Source of the DNA: Lachnospiraceae bacterium
GTDB taxonomy: Bacteria > Bacillota > Clostridia > Lachnospirales > Lachnospiraceae
Direction of reading: 5' to 3'
Assembly: GCA_030526195.1 (NCBI GenBank)
Contig: JAUNDG010000013.1
Span: 1-64,000, forward strand
DNA: 64,000 bases
Part shown: positions 6,916 through 16,122 of the stretch, piece after piece
Layout: the number at the start of each line of letters is the position of its first letter
Position numbering within the stretch: the first letter of the stretch is position 1
Translations under genes and position numbers: made by a program
Notes under the pieces: model-generated
The model's database searches: none
Seen by the model: the letters and a program-made list of their open reading frames with translations, nothing else
Told to the model about the DNA's origin: nothing

Positions 6916-8217
6916 ATGACATTTAGGGAGAATGAGTATACTGAATTGAAGTCAACCGTGGTTAGTGACATTTGCAAGGAGATTATTGCTTTTGCCAATA
7001 CAAAAGGAGGTATCCTGTATGTTGGTGTTGCAGATGACGGTACTGTTGTAGGTATTGATAACGCCGATAAGGTGACGCTGCAGTTGAGCAACATGGTTAG
7101 AGATTCGATCAAGCCGGATGTGACTATGTTTGTCCGCTATGAAACACAGGACATTGAAGGAAAACAGATTCTTGCGGTTACAGTGCAAAAGGGGACAGAT
7201 CGTCCGTATTACATTGGCAGTAAGGGCTTGAAACCCAGTGGTGTATACGTGCGTAATGGCTCATCCTCTGATCCTGCGACAGATACGGCCATTCGAAAAA
7301 TGATAAAAGAAACCGATGGAGACAGCTTCGAGACTATGCGTTCTTTGGAGCAGGTTCTTACATTTGAAGCGGCTAAGGCGCAATTTAAAAAAAGGGATGT
7401 GCCGTTTGATTCTGCCAAGATGCAGACACTCGGTATGTTATCAGCAGATGGCATTTATTCTAATGTGGCATATTTATTGTCTGATCAGTGTGTGAGTACG
7501 ATTAAGGCCGCCACTTTTGCCGGTTCTGATAAAAGCAAATTTCAGGATAGGCGAGAGTTTTCCGGATCTCTGTTTGAACAGATGGAAGAATTATACTTAT
7601 ATCTCGATATAAGGAACCAGACAAAAGCAACTTTTGAGGGATTGTATCGTATAGATACCAAGGACTATCCGGAAGAAGCCATTCGCGAGGCTCTTCTGAA
7701 TTCGCTGGTTCACAGGGATTATTCTTTTAGTGCAAGTACATTGGTCAGTGTTTATAACGACAGAATCGAATTTGTTTCTGTGGGCGGTTTGCCAACCGGT
7801 ATTGAACTGGCAGACATTATGCTTGGGCTTTCTGTGTGCAGAAATCCCAAACTCGCAGCGGTGTTCTATCGTCTGAAGTTGATTGAAGCCTACGGGACCG
7901 GTATGCCCAAAATTATGAATGCTTATGCCGGCAGCGGACTCGAACCCAAAATTGAAGTGACTGCCAATGCATTCAAAATCACTTTACCGAACAGAAACGC
8001 TAATATCGGGACTAAGGCAGATGTCAACGTCAGAAGCAGCTACGAAACACGTATCCTGGAGTATATCAAAACAAATGGTCAGGCGGTTCGTAGTGATATT
8101 GATGTTCTGTTAGGTGTCAGCCAGGCAACGGCAAGCCGTATCCTAAAGCAAATGTTGAAGAAAGGATTGATCTACCAGGAAGGTAACGGACGCACTACCC
8201 GGTATAAAGTGAAATAG
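6916..8217 (+). CDS. AlbA_2 DNA-binding domain protein with C-terminal winged helix
   Basis: A 433-residue protein. The N-terminal Schlafen/AlbA_2 domain begins NEYTELKSTV and carries IIAFANTKGGILYVGVADDGTVVGI. The central part matches the ATP-dependent helicase-like C-terminal region of the same family (EEAIREALLNSLVHRDYS, then IEAYGTGMPKIM), which is structurally GHKL-like and not a true helicase. A winged helix follows (ETRILEYIKTNGQAV, then SQATASRILKQMLKKG). ATG 6916 has GGAGGG upstream and lies just after the consensus promoter. The gene is more AT-rich than its neighbours, which suggests recent transfer. Such proteins are often accessory regulators or defence-associated; the role here is unknown. 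Confidence 0.85.
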   Translation: MTFRENEYTELKSTVVSDICKEIIAFANTKGGILYVGVADDGTVVGIDNADKVTLQLSNMVRDSIKPDVTMFVRYETQDIEGKQILAVTVQKGTDRPYYIGSKGLKPSGVYVRNGSSSDPATDTAIRKMIKETDGDSFETMRSLEQVLTFEAAKAQFKKRDVPFDSAKMQTLGMLSADGIYSNVAYLLSDQCVSTIKAATFAGSDKSKFQDRREFSGSLFEQMEELYLYLDIRNQTKATFEGLYRIDTKDYPEEAIREALLNSLVHRDYSFSASTLVSVYNDRIEFVSVGGLPTGIELADIMLGLSVCRNPKLAAVFYRLKLIEAYGTGMPKIMNAYAGSGLEPKIEVTANAFKITLPNRNANIGTKADVNVRSSYETRILEYIKTNGQAVRSDIDVLLGVSQATASRILKQMLKKGLIYQEGNGRTTRYKVK

Positions 8218-8417
8218 TTTCTGTGAAGTGATTTCTTTCGGCAAGGGATTTTTTGCGTCTATAGGGTTTTATCAGTAAAAAGATCAGAAATCTCCTGGAA
8301 ATCATGCTTCGCAAAGCGATAATATAATGGCGGGATTCTTGAATAAAAGTGGTTATTATTGTATTGTGATGACGTATAGAAGACATGTAAAGCTTTAACA
8401 AAAGGAAACACCGAACA

Positions 8418-9182
8418 ATGATCAAGTATTTGGATATCAACAACCCGGGATACAGCATTAAGTGCAAGGTATTCTGTGATAACTTCAGAGAAATCGAACA
8501 CGTCGTGCTTTTTGCCCATGGGTTTGGCGGCCATAAAGACAATAAGGCAGCGGCACATTTTGCGGAAACTATGCTGTCAAAGACCAAAAAATATGCGATG
8601 TTTTTATTTGACTGGCCGTGTCATGGGACGGATGTCCGGAAAAAACTGACACTCGAGGACTGTGATACCTATCTGACCATGGTGCTTGACTATATCAGAA
8701 ATGTCATGAAGGTTGAGGATATCTGCCTGTATGGCACAAGCTTCGGGGGCTATCTGGTTCTCAAATATCTCCATGATCACGGGACGAATCCTTTCAGAAA
8801 AATCGCCCTCCGATGCCCGGCTGTCAATATCGGTGAGGTTATGAGTGAGCGCATTCTGACAGAGGAGAACAAGGCGCTGCTGGCCAGGGGGAAGGATGTC
8901 ATGGCCGGCTTTGATCGAACCGTTATGATCGATCAGGCATTTTTGGATAGCCTCTTTGAAAATGATATCCGCAAATGGGACTATATTGACTATGCCGATG
9001 ACTGTCTTGTGCTTCATGGCACAAAGGATGAGATCGTGCCCTTTGAAATCAGCAGAGCGTTTGCTGAAAACAATGTTATTGAGTTTATCCCCATCGAGGA
9101 CAGCGACCATCGCTTCCAGGATCTGAATAAGCTGAAGCTGGCTCACAGTCATATGCTTGATTTCTATACAGGAAAACGATAA
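8418..9182 (+). CDS. Alpha/beta hydrolase
   Basis: A 254-residue serine hydrolase fold. The nucleophile elbow is YGTSFGGYLVL, the oxyanion-side motif FAHGFGGHKDN precedes it, and the acid and base can be placed at LHGTKDEIVPF (Asp) and EDSDHRFQ (His). The length matches the lysophospholipase/cinnamoyl esterase-like branch. No signal peptide is present, so it is cytosolic. ATG 8418 is preceded by AAAAGGAAA about 12 bases upstream. It is flanked by a 200-base AT-rich gap with no clear element, and nothing in the neighbourhood points to a substrate. Confidence 0.85.
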   Translation: MIKYLDINNPGYSIKCKVFCDNFREIEHVVLFAHGFGGHKDNKAAAHFAETMLSKTKKYAMFLFDWPCHGTDVRKKLTLEDCDTYLTMVLDYIRNVMKVEDICLYGTSFGGYLVLKYLHDHGTNPFRKIALRCPAVNIGEVMSERILTEENKALLARGKDVMAGFDRTVMIDQAFLDSLFENDIRKWDYIDYADDCLVLHGTKDEIVPFEISRAFAENNVIEFIPIEDSDHRFQDLNKLKLAHSHMLDFYTGKR

Positions 9183-9283
9183 TTTCTCATTTTTGTTAAA
9201 TTATTTTGTTAAATTATTTTGATTATGTTTTCCCTTCTTTATTCATTTCCTGTATAATAGTCGAGTACGAAAGGAGATCCGTT

Positions 9284-10519
9284 ATGAAAAACATTTTCAA
9301 AAAATGGACCGAGAGCAGTCTTATCCTTAGAATCCTTGTAGCAATCCTGATCGGTATTGCGCTGGGCTTGCTTTGCCCGCAGGTTAAGGCTATAGGACTG
9401 TTGGGTCAGGTTTTTGTCGGTGCGTTAAAGAGCATTGCGCCGATATTGGTATTTATTCTGGTCATGAGCTCTTTGGCCAATGCCAAGGCAGGCATCGGGG
9501 CTCGATTCAGAACCGTCATTTTCCTCTATATGCTCTCAACCCTTCTGGCAGCCGTCATTGCCGTGTTTGTGAGCTTTGTCTTCCCGGTCACTATTTCCTT
9601 AAATATTGAAGCGGCGACAAGCACACCGCCTTCCGGTTTAGGCGAGGTTATGACAAACCTGGTCAATAACATGGTGGCAAATCCGGTTCGTTCTCTGGTA
9701 GAGGGCAATTATGTCGGTATTTTATTCTGGGCTTTGGTGTTTGGCCTGGCCTTAAAGTGCTTCGCCAAGCAGTCAACCTTAGATGTCATGTCTGACCTGT
9801 CCGATATGGTGTCTACCGCTGTTCGATGGGTCATTCAGTTTGCGCCGTTCGGTGTTATGGGTCTGGTGTTCACCACTGTTGGAGAAAAGGGTCTCAGTGC
9901 CTTCTCTGACTATGGCAAGCTTCTGGCCGTGCTGATCGGCTGTATGCTGGGTGTTGCCCTGATCGTCGATCCGTTGATTTCTTTTATCTTCCTCAAGAGA
10001 AACCCGTATCCGCTTGTCTTTAAGTGCTTAAAGGAATCCGGCCTGACAGCGTTCTTCACCAGAAGTTCGGCGGCCAATATTCCGGTCAATATGGCTTTGT
10101 GCGAAAGATTAGGGATGGATAAGGACTTCTATTCTGTATCGATTCCTTTGGGTGCCACCATCAACATGGACGGCGCCGCCATTACCATCACGGTTCTGAC
10201 ATTAGCGGTGGTCCACACCATGGGCATCGAGGTCAGCATTCCCACAGCCATTTTCCTGTCAGTGATCGCAACGCTCGGCGCTTGCGGGGCATCCGGTGTG
10301 GCCGGTGGTTCGCTGCTGCTCATCCCGATGGCCTGCTCCCTCTTCGGTATCAATAATGATATTGCGATGCAGGCGGTTGCCGTCGGCTTCATTATCGGTG
10401 TGGTACAGGATTCTCTGGAAACAGCACTGAATTCAAGTGGTGACGTTATGTTCGCAGCAACGGCGGAATTCCACGACAAGATGAAGAGAGGCGAGAAGGT
10501 CGCTTTCTTCGATAAGTAA
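9284..10519 (+). CDS. sstT: Serine/threonine:sodium symporter SstT
   Basis: A 411-residue DAACS-family transporter with about eight membrane helices and two hairpins. Diagnostic segments are APILVFILVMSSLANAK, AFFTRSSAANIPVNM (the TRSS substrate hairpin), SVSIPLGATINMDGAAITI and GVVQDSLETALNSSGDV. These match SstT, which imports serine and threonine with Na+. ATG 9284 follows AAAGGAGATC at ideal distance. The frame remains open 78 bases upstream but without an RBS. TATAAT at 9253-9258 is a probable -10. A terminator follows immediately, so it is monocistronic. Its position beside a locus with Thr-rich peptides is probably coincidental. Confidence 0.92.
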   Translation: MKNIFKKWTESSLILRILVAILIGIALGLLCPQVKAIGLLGQVFVGALKSIAPILVFILVMSSLANAKAGIGARFRTVIFLYMLSTLLAAVIAVFVSFVFPVTISLNIEAATSTPPSGLGEVMTNLVNNMVANPVRSLVEGNYVGILFWALVFGLALKCFAKQSTLDVMSDLSDMVSTAVRWVIQFAPFGVMGLVFTTVGEKGLSAFSDYGKLLAVLIGCMLGVALIVDPLISFIFLKRNPYPLVFKCLKESGLTAFFTRSSAANIPVNMALCERLGMDKDFYSVSIPLGATINMDGAAITITVLTLAVVHTMGIEVSIPTAIFLSVIATLGACGASGVAGGSLLLIPMACSLFGINNDIAMQAVAVGFIIGVVQDSLETALNSSGDVMFAATAEFHDKMKRGEKVAFFDK

Positions 10520-10525
10520 AAATGT

Positions 10526-10560
10526 AAGGGACGTTCCTTTCGGGGAGCGTCTCTTTTTTT
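10526..10560 (+). terminator. Intrinsic terminator of sstT
   Basis: GGGACGTTCC and GGGAGCGTCTC pair around TTTCG with a run of seven T directly after. It separates sstT from the RiPP locus. Confidence 0.85.
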
Positions 10561-10735
10561 CATTTTTTTCCACATATCAGGGGCTATTTTCCCCTGAAAT
10601 GGGTGATATTACAACCGCCTGTTATTGCCAAACAGGGGGAATTCGTGGTAGGCTCTTTTTATTACCTATCAGAACGGAAGGGATTAACCGTCTACCTGAT
10701 GAAAAAGGAAAAAGGAGGCCATGAAGGAGACAGTC

Positions 10736-12562
10736 ATGAACGAATGGAAAAGCCGGGGCAAGGCGTGCAGCCCCGAAGAAACAGTCAAACGAGCACAGGG
10801 CATTATTGCCTCCCTGGGTATGAGCACAACCATGACAGAAGTTGATCTTGATGTGGAAGGTTGTTATTCCTGTCGTGTGTCTATCGATGGGCCGTTGGCG
10901 AATGCTCTTGGCACTAACGGGAAGGGGATGACCCGGGAACTGTGTTTCGCCAGTGCTTACGGGGAAATGATGGAGCGTATGAGCAATCGTATCTTTTCCG
11001 TGGCTCCGCGTCTTGATGATCCCCGTTTCGCCGAATTTGTCAATGACAAGACAGTGCTCCTGGGGGTTGATGATGAGCGTCTGCCGGAGGTCATGAAGGA
11101 TCTGAAGGCGCGCATTGCCGCTACTATCGACAAGAAACCGCTCTTCTTATCAAAGGCGAATCAGGTTGATTTGATGCTGGAGAGTCTGGCACCCAAGGCA
11201 TTGAAGGGGAAATTCATAGCCTATCCCTATTATTCCGTCAGTGACGATACCTATGTCTGTTTCCCGGATTGGTTGCTGAATTTCATCGGCAGCAACGGGT
11301 TGGCTGCCGGCAATACGCTGGAAGAAGCCCTGGTGGAGGGTTTATCGGAGATCGTGGAGCGTTATGCTCAGATGAAGCTTTTTGACGGCGATATCATTCC
11401 GCCGGAGATTCCGCGTTCTTACATTGCCGGTTTTCCCCACATTCTCAAGGTGATTGAAGATATCGAGAGCAGAGGCCATTATGAGGTTCGTGTGCTGGAT
11501 TGCTCCCTGGGACTTGGCATCCCGGCGGTGTGTGGTCTTATTATCGATGTGGAAACCGGCAAATGCAGTGCCAAATTTGGGGCTCAGCCTCACATGGCGG
11601 TGGCTCTGGAACGCATTTTCACAGAATCCATGCAGGGAAGTTCTCTTCACTCAACAGCTAATCGCTCTCATGCCGATTTTGCCATGGCAACGGGCAAACG
11701 CCTCGATAAGTGGAACAGTATGAAGATGGCCTCCGCCAATGTGCCGGCTCAGCTGCTTATGAAGACCCCCACCTATGACTTCGTCCCCTGGGGAGAAGAG
11801 GAGGGCCTGACCAACCGGGAGGTGATGTTGGGCATGGTTCGCTGCCTGGAGGCTCTGGGAGGCAAGGTCTATATTCGTGATACTTCCTATCTTGGCTTTG
11901 CTTCAGTCAGCATCTATGTGGCCGGGATGTCAGAGGTTGCACCTCTCGATTATCTGGAACTGCGTCATCAGCGCATGCGCCACAATGTGGCCGGCTACTT
12001 TACCCGTCTTGAGACACTGACCGATGATGAGGTCAGGGAAATGGCGCTCTATGCGGCCTCCAAGCGTGGATCAATTAACGAGAATTCTCTGAATGCCATC
12101 AGTCAGCTGTATTTCGAAAAGCCATCACTTTTTGCCCCCTTTGATGCTGAACTTCTGCAGGGCCTTTGCCTCTATCGACTGGGTGATTATCCTGGTGCGG
12201 CGGAGATCTTTAACCGGTTGCATAATGTCAGTGCCTATTTTGCCGATTCCACGGAACAGCGCCTTTCGGGTGCCATGATGACCTGGGTCAACGGGATGCG
12301 GGATGGCATTGATCCGCAGAAAATCTATGATGTGGTGAGCAGTCTGTATCCTCGTGAAGCCGATCGGGTCAAAGACATGCTGGGAGATCCGGATAAGGTG
12401 CTGACAAAATTCTATCCGGTGATTCAGGAGAAGAGCCTTAAGGGGCTTGAGGCAGCCGGCTCTCACTATAATGATGTCTTCACATTCTATCAGCGCCTCT
12501 ATGAAGCCGAGAGAGAACACCCGACAGATCCGGCCAATCTGCGCGGTCTGTTCGTCAAATGA
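10736..12562 (+). CDS. YcaO-family protein 1 of the RiPP locus
   Basis: A 608-residue YcaO protein of the E. coli YcaO type. The ATP/Mg-binding signatures are intact: GTNGKGMTRELCFASAYGEM (about residues 57-76), GNTLEEALVEGLSEIVERYA (about 190-210) and FGAQPHMAVALERIFTES (about 280-297). The C-terminal third is a helical TPR-like region. The Pro-rich C-terminus of azoline-forming YcaOs is absent. YcaO enzymes use ATP to activate backbone amides (azolines, thioamides, amidines). No E1-like, Ocin-ThiF or TfuA partner is encoded nearby. I chose ATG 10736 because AAGGAG lies six bases upstream and the paralogue at 27504 starts with the same MNEW; ATG 10721 is too close to its Shine-Dalgarno. It precedes precursor 1 and probably acts on it. 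Confidence 0.85.
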   Translation: MNEWKSRGKACSPEETVKRAQGIIASLGMSTTMTEVDLDVEGCYSCRVSIDGPLANALGTNGKGMTRELCFASAYGEMMERMSNRIFSVAPRLDDPRFAEFVNDKTVLLGVDDERLPEVMKDLKARIAATIDKKPLFLSKANQVDLMLESLAPKALKGKFIAYPYYSVSDDTYVCFPDWLLNFIGSNGLAAGNTLEEALVEGLSEIVERYAQMKLFDGDIIPPEIPRSYIAGFPHILKVIEDIESRGHYEVRVLDCSLGLGIPAVCGLIIDVETGKCSAKFGAQPHMAVALERIFTESMQGSSLHSTANRSHADFAMATGKRLDKWNSMKMASANVPAQLLMKTPTYDFVPWGEEEGLTNREVMLGMVRCLEALGGKVYIRDTSYLGFASVSIYVAGMSEVAPLDYLELRHQRMRHNVAGYFTRLETLTDDEVREMALYAASKRGSINENSLNAISQLYFEKPSLFAPFDAELLQGLCLYRLGDYPGAAEIFNRLHNVSAYFADSTEQRLSGAMMTWVNGMRDGIDPQKIYDVVSSLYPREADRVKDMLGDPDKVLTKFYPVIQEKSLKGLEAAGSHYNDVFTFYQRLYEAEREHPTDPANLRGLFVK

Positions 12563-12603
12563 GTCAAAACCTGTGATGGTCCAGTGAAAAAAGAGTATTA
12601 TGT

Positions 12604-12632
12604 TTGAATATCCTAAAATCAAATGATACAAT
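12604..12632 (+). promoter_or_regulatory. Promoter of RiPP precursor 1
   Basis: TTGAAT (12604-12609), 17-base spacer and TACAAT (12627-12632). It lies between YcaO 1 and the precursor and would start a short leader about 57 bases ahead of the ATG, giving the precursor its own transcription. Confidence 0.75.
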
Positions 12633-12695
12633 GTGTGTTACATTTAAGTGGATTTATGCCATCACAACCAGATAATAAAACGGAGGAACAAGATA

Positions 12696-12971
12696 ATGAC
12701 AACAATTGAAGCCCTTCAGAAGCTGAGCCAGGATCCGGAGATGATCGCCAAGGCTGAAGCCGAATGCAAAACAGTGGAAGATTCTTATGAACTGCTGAAA
12801 GCCTGTGGTCTGACAGATGACTTTGAAACCTTTAAAGCCAGTGCGATGGAGGTGAACGAAGCTTTATCAAAACTGGATGAAAAGGATATTGATGCTGTCG
12901 GCGGTGGTTCTTCCGCAACCGTCACAACAGTCACAACAACAATCCCCCTGTGCATGACTTTTGTCATCTGA
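12696..12971 (+). CDS. RiPP precursor 1, Nif11-like leader with Thr-rich core
   Basis: A 91-residue peptide. The leader (about 70 residues) is helical and acidic, with AECKTVEDSYELLK, CGLTDDFETFK and LDEKDIDAVGGG, as in Nif11-like leaders ending in a double-Gly site. The predicted core is GSSATVTTVTTT followed by IPLCMTFVI: seven Thr, two Ser and one Cys. Cleavage would be by the C39 domain of the ABC protein at 33373. RBS CGGAGG precedes ATG 12696 by ten bases. It is paralogous to the precursor at 32141; leader and the TVTT block are conserved while the core ends differ. Thr/Ser-rich, Cys-poor composition fits dehydration and radical methylation better than lanthionine rings (inference). Confidence 0.85.
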   Translation: MTTIEALQKLSQDPEMIAKAEAECKTVEDSYELLKACGLTDDFETFKASAMEVNEALSKLDEKDIDAVGGGSSATVTTVTTTIPLCMTFVI

Positions 12972-13025
12972 TCTTAAGCTGAAGTTTTGTATGACCGGTC
13001 TGACCGGTCCTCAGGTCTGTGAAAA

Positions 13026-13063
13026 TGTGGTCTTATCGTGTGGATTCACGGTAAGGCCATTTT
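13026..13063 (+). terminator. Stem-loop after precursor 1 (partial terminator)
   Basis: A 14-base stem with three G-U pairs joins 13027-13040 and 13047-13060 around a six-base loop, followed by TTT. It lies in the 109-base gap between precursor 1 and the radical SAM gene. Such elements let a precursor be made in excess over its enzymes. Confidence 0.65.
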
Positions 13064-13080
13064 ACGTTGGAGAGTACATC

Positions 13081-15255
13081 ATGCAATTGTCTGAGCAGGA
13101 AAGAAAAGCCATCTATGGGGGCCGGAATATTGAGGCCGGAAAGGTGTGTGCCACTCGGGAAACAGAAACGGCCGATGTTTGCCTGGTCATGCCGCCGGTG
13201 GCCTTTGGCACCATGCCCTCCCTGGCCCTGGGCATTTTGAAAAACTGCCTCAAACAGGAGCACTTATCCTGTTATGTGGATTATGCCAATATGCATTTCA
13301 CCCATGCCATGGGGCCTGACGGGTTTGCCGGCATCTATCATGGCTCGCTTCATGGTTTTCTGGGAGAATATATTTTTAATGAGGTAGCGGGCATCACCAA
13401 TCCCTATTCTATTGATGAGTTCATTCATTATCAGCTGGGCGATAAGGATAATACCCTCAGTCATCTGAATATGAAAAATATCCTGATGCACGGCATACGG
13501 GTCGCCCATGAGGAGACGGAGAGGACTGTGGACCGGATTCTTGAGCGAAAGCCGAAAATCGTGGGTTGCACCGCTGTCTTTGAACAGAGAAATGCGGCTC
13601 TGGCGATCCTCAAGCGGGTCAAGGAACGCCGCCCCGATGTCGTGACATTGATGGGTGGCTTTGCCTGCTTTAATTACGGCGGTATGGCTATGTTAAAGGC
13701 CTTTCCATTTTTGGATTACGTGTTCTGCGGGGAAAGCGATGATATCTTCGGTCCTTGCTGTAAGGGGATGATCGAGGGCACATTGACGGAACTGCCGTAT
13801 GGTTTACTGCGGCAGGGAGACCCATTTCCGGAAAAACCGCCCCATCGCATTGTGGAGAATATGGACCTGGTGCCGGCTCCGGATTATGACGATTATGTGG
13901 AAGCCTTAAAATCCTGGTACGGGCTTGAACAGTACCAGCTGGTGCAGAAACGGACAGAAATGAGGCTTTTGCTGGAAACATCCCGGGGTTGCTGGTGGGG
14001 AGAGAAAAAGAATTGCGCCTTCTGCGGTCTTAACGGGCAACATCTGCATCACCGGCAGAAAAGTGCGGATAAGGCCCTGAAGGAGATTCGGGAAACTCTG
14101 GAAAAATATGACAATCGTCATATTTGCTTCGCGGATAATATTTTGCCGATGGCCTGGTTTAAGGAACTTATACCGGCTCTCAAGGCAGCAAATGGCGATG
14201 ACAGCTTCTGCTTCACGGCGGAAATCAAGGCCAATTTGCGTCAGGCCCAGGTGAAGGCTCTGCGGGAAGCGGGCTATCGGATTCTTCAGCCGGGTATCGA
14301 AAGTCTGTCGGATCATATTTTACAGCTGCTGAACAAAGGGGTCAGTGCCATTCAGAACGTGGCCCTGTTAAAATATGCCCGGCAGTATCATATGCTGGTG
14401 CTTTGGAATGCATTGGTGGGTACCGTGGGAGAAACCACGGCGGATTATGATGAGCAGAAAGAGATTTTCCCGTTTCTTGAGCACCTGCAGCCACCGGAAA
14501 ATATGTGGGATATTATCTACATGCGGGACAGTCTCTATGACAACCATCAGGATGCGTATGGTCTTAAGCTGGTGCCGGATCCGGTCTTTAAATTCCTGTC
14601 GCCGGATGACCCGGACTATGTTGAAAAGATCGCGTTCCATTTTGTGGATGAGAATAAAAAGCCGGATGTCAGGACGACTATGGCCCGGATCAGCTTCAGG
14701 AATGCGCTTAACACCTGGAAAAAGTCCTGGTCATCGACAGCGCCCCTGGTGCGCCTTGACTTTTTTGAGAAGGACGGTGTTCTGCATATGACAGACAGCC
14801 GGGCTGTGAGCAAAGAGCGGTCTTCGGAGCTTTCCGGTCTTGCCCGTGATGTGTACCGCTCATCGGCAGAGCCTGTCACGTTAAAGTCTTTGCTCAAAAC
14901 CCTCAGAGCGCAGGGCTGTTCTGAGGCGGATGAGGCCATCACCGCCTGTTTGAACGCGTTGTGTGAGCGGGGGCTTGTGTTATCTTTGAGTGGGAAATAT
15001 CTGGCACTGGCTGTTGAAGTGAGCGAACATGAGGCGGAATCCCTGAGTTATCGGGAGTTCATCCATCGCCTTGTCAGGGAACCGGCCTTAAAGAAGGCGG
15101 GGCTTGCCTGTGATAAAAATGATCCCTCTGTCGGTCTTGCCGCGCTTGGTCGGGAGCATGGGTACATATTCCGGCCGGAGACCGTCAATGAGACAGATCT
15201 TGTAGCCCCGCGGGCAACAATTGATCTTTACCCCTGGACCTATCAGTATGAATAA
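13081..15255 (+). CDS. RiPP maturation radical SAM protein 1 (B12-type, C-methyltransferase-like)
   Basis: A 724-residue enzyme. Residues about 30-230 form a Rossmann-like cobalamin-binding region (DVCLVMPPVAFGTMPSLALG, then VGCTAVFEQRNAALAIL and TLMGGFACFNYGG). The radical SAM cluster is C304-x7-C312-x2-C315 within ETSRGCWWGEKKNCAFCGLN, the signature of the RiPP maturation radical SAM C-methyltransferase family that includes proteusin C-methyltransferases. A long C-terminal extension follows. Expected chemistry is methyl transfer from methylcobalamin to unactivated side-chain carbons. The B12 loop lacks an obvious DxHxxG, as is usual in this family. ATG 13081 has GGAG nine bases upstream; the open frame back to 12961 overlaps the precursor and lacks an RBS. 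Confidence 0.88.
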   Translation: MQLSEQERKAIYGGRNIEAGKVCATRETETADVCLVMPPVAFGTMPSLALGILKNCLKQEHLSCYVDYANMHFTHAMGPDGFAGIYHGSLHGFLGEYIFNEVAGITNPYSIDEFIHYQLGDKDNTLSHLNMKNILMHGIRVAHEETERTVDRILERKPKIVGCTAVFEQRNAALAILKRVKERRPDVVTLMGGFACFNYGGMAMLKAFPFLDYVFCGESDDIFGPCCKGMIEGTLTELPYGLLRQGDPFPEKPPHRIVENMDLVPAPDYDDYVEALKSWYGLEQYQLVQKRTEMRLLLETSRGCWWGEKKNCAFCGLNGQHLHHRQKSADKALKEIRETLEKYDNRHICFADNILPMAWFKELIPALKAANGDDSFCFTAEIKANLRQAQVKALREAGYRILQPGIESLSDHILQLLNKGVSAIQNVALLKYARQYHMLVLWNALVGTVGETTADYDEQKEIFPFLEHLQPPENMWDIIYMRDSLYDNHQDAYGLKLVPDPVFKFLSPDDPDYVEKIAFHFVDENKKPDVRTTMARISFRNALNTWKKSWSSTAPLVRLDFFEKDGVLHMTDSRAVSKERSSELSGLARDVYRSSAEPVTLKSLLKTLRAQGCSEADEAITACLNALCERGLVLSLSGKYLALAVEVSEHEAESLSYREFIHRLVREPALKKAGLACDKNDPSVGLAALGREHGYIFRPETVNETDLVAPRATIDLYPWTYQYE

Positions 15256-15415
15256 GGTTTTTTGAAAGCGATGTATACCCGTTCCGGTCTGACTAAGCTA
15301 TAATGGAGATAGAACTGTCAAATACGGAGGCAACCATCAGATTTCCTGAAATTGTGATGGTTTTGCGTGAGGTGACGGACTTTGGTCTGGGTGAGAAAGT
15401 GAGGAGGCGTTATAG

Positions 15416-15907
15416 ATGAGTGAGAATTATCAGATGGACGCAAAGCCGGATGTAGCGGAGGCGGATATCCGCCGGGCTTACCGGGAGCAGATTGACACAG
15501 AGCTTGAAAAGGACAGTCTGATGATTGACCTTATGAAGAAGCAGATTCGTATGTCCCATGTTCTCAGCGCCATTATGGGCGGCGTCCTGGTGCTGATGAT
15601 CATTTTAAGCATCGTTCTGGTGCCGAAGGTGACTGTTGCTCTGACAGAAACCAGCAAGGCCATCAGTACCGTCAATGAGTCTTTGGCACCGAAGCTTGAG
15701 GAACTGGATATGGTCGAGGTCAACAAGGCCATCAAGACACTTGAAGGTGCCGTGGGGGCCCTTGATGTGGCGGCTCTTAACGATGGTGTGACGGACTTGA
15801 CCGATGCCATTTCCAAGATCGATATCAACAGTCTTAATAAAGCCGTTGATAATCTGAATGTCGCCGTGCAGCCTTTAGTCAAGCTGGTTGAGGTTTTCGG
15901 CGGCTAG
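15416..15907 (+). CDS. Small membrane-anchored coiled-coil protein, unknown
   Basis: A 163-residue protein I do not recognise. Residues 1-44 are charged and cytosolic, one membrane helix spans about 45-70 (HVLSAIMGGVLVLMIILSIV), and the outside part is a helical, heptad-like run (VNESLAPKLEELDMVEVNKAIKTLEG-like, then repeated ALDVAALNDG and KIDINSLNKAV). The exposed part has no Cys and ends VEVFGG. RBS GAGGAGG precedes ATG 15416. It sits between radical SAM 1 and phosphotransferase 1 on the same strand. A role as membrane scaffold for the maturation complex or as self-protection factor is possible; neither is shown. Confidence 0.7.
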   Translation: MSENYQMDAKPDVAEADIRRAYREQIDTELEKDSLMIDLMKKQIRMSHVLSAIMGGVLVLMIILSIVLVPKVTVALTETSKAISTVNESLAPKLEELDMVEVNKAIKTLEGAVGALDVAALNDGVTDLTDAISKIDINSLNKAVDNLNVAVQPLVKLVEVFGG

Positions 15908-15943
15908 AGTGAACCACTACGTGGGTGTTTTTGGCTGATCAGT

Positions 15944-15976
15944 AGCCCGGGAGTCCATGATTCTCGGGCTATTTCT
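15944..15976 (+). terminator. Probable terminator after the membrane protein
   Basis: AGCCCGGGAG and TTCTCGGGCT pair around a short loop, followed by a T-rich stretch ATTTCT. It may split the first RiPP transcription unit. Confidence 0.55.
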
Positions 15977-16122
15977 CATATTTCTGTCAGGACATCGGAG
16001 AACACGGCATCAAACATTTCCCCCGCCCTGCGGAGGCTCTGTCTTATGCGGGCAGTAGACTCGGCGGGGGTGGCGGGTATCGGATTTTTCGGAAATGCCG
16101 CGCGCAACAAAAAGGAGAATAC

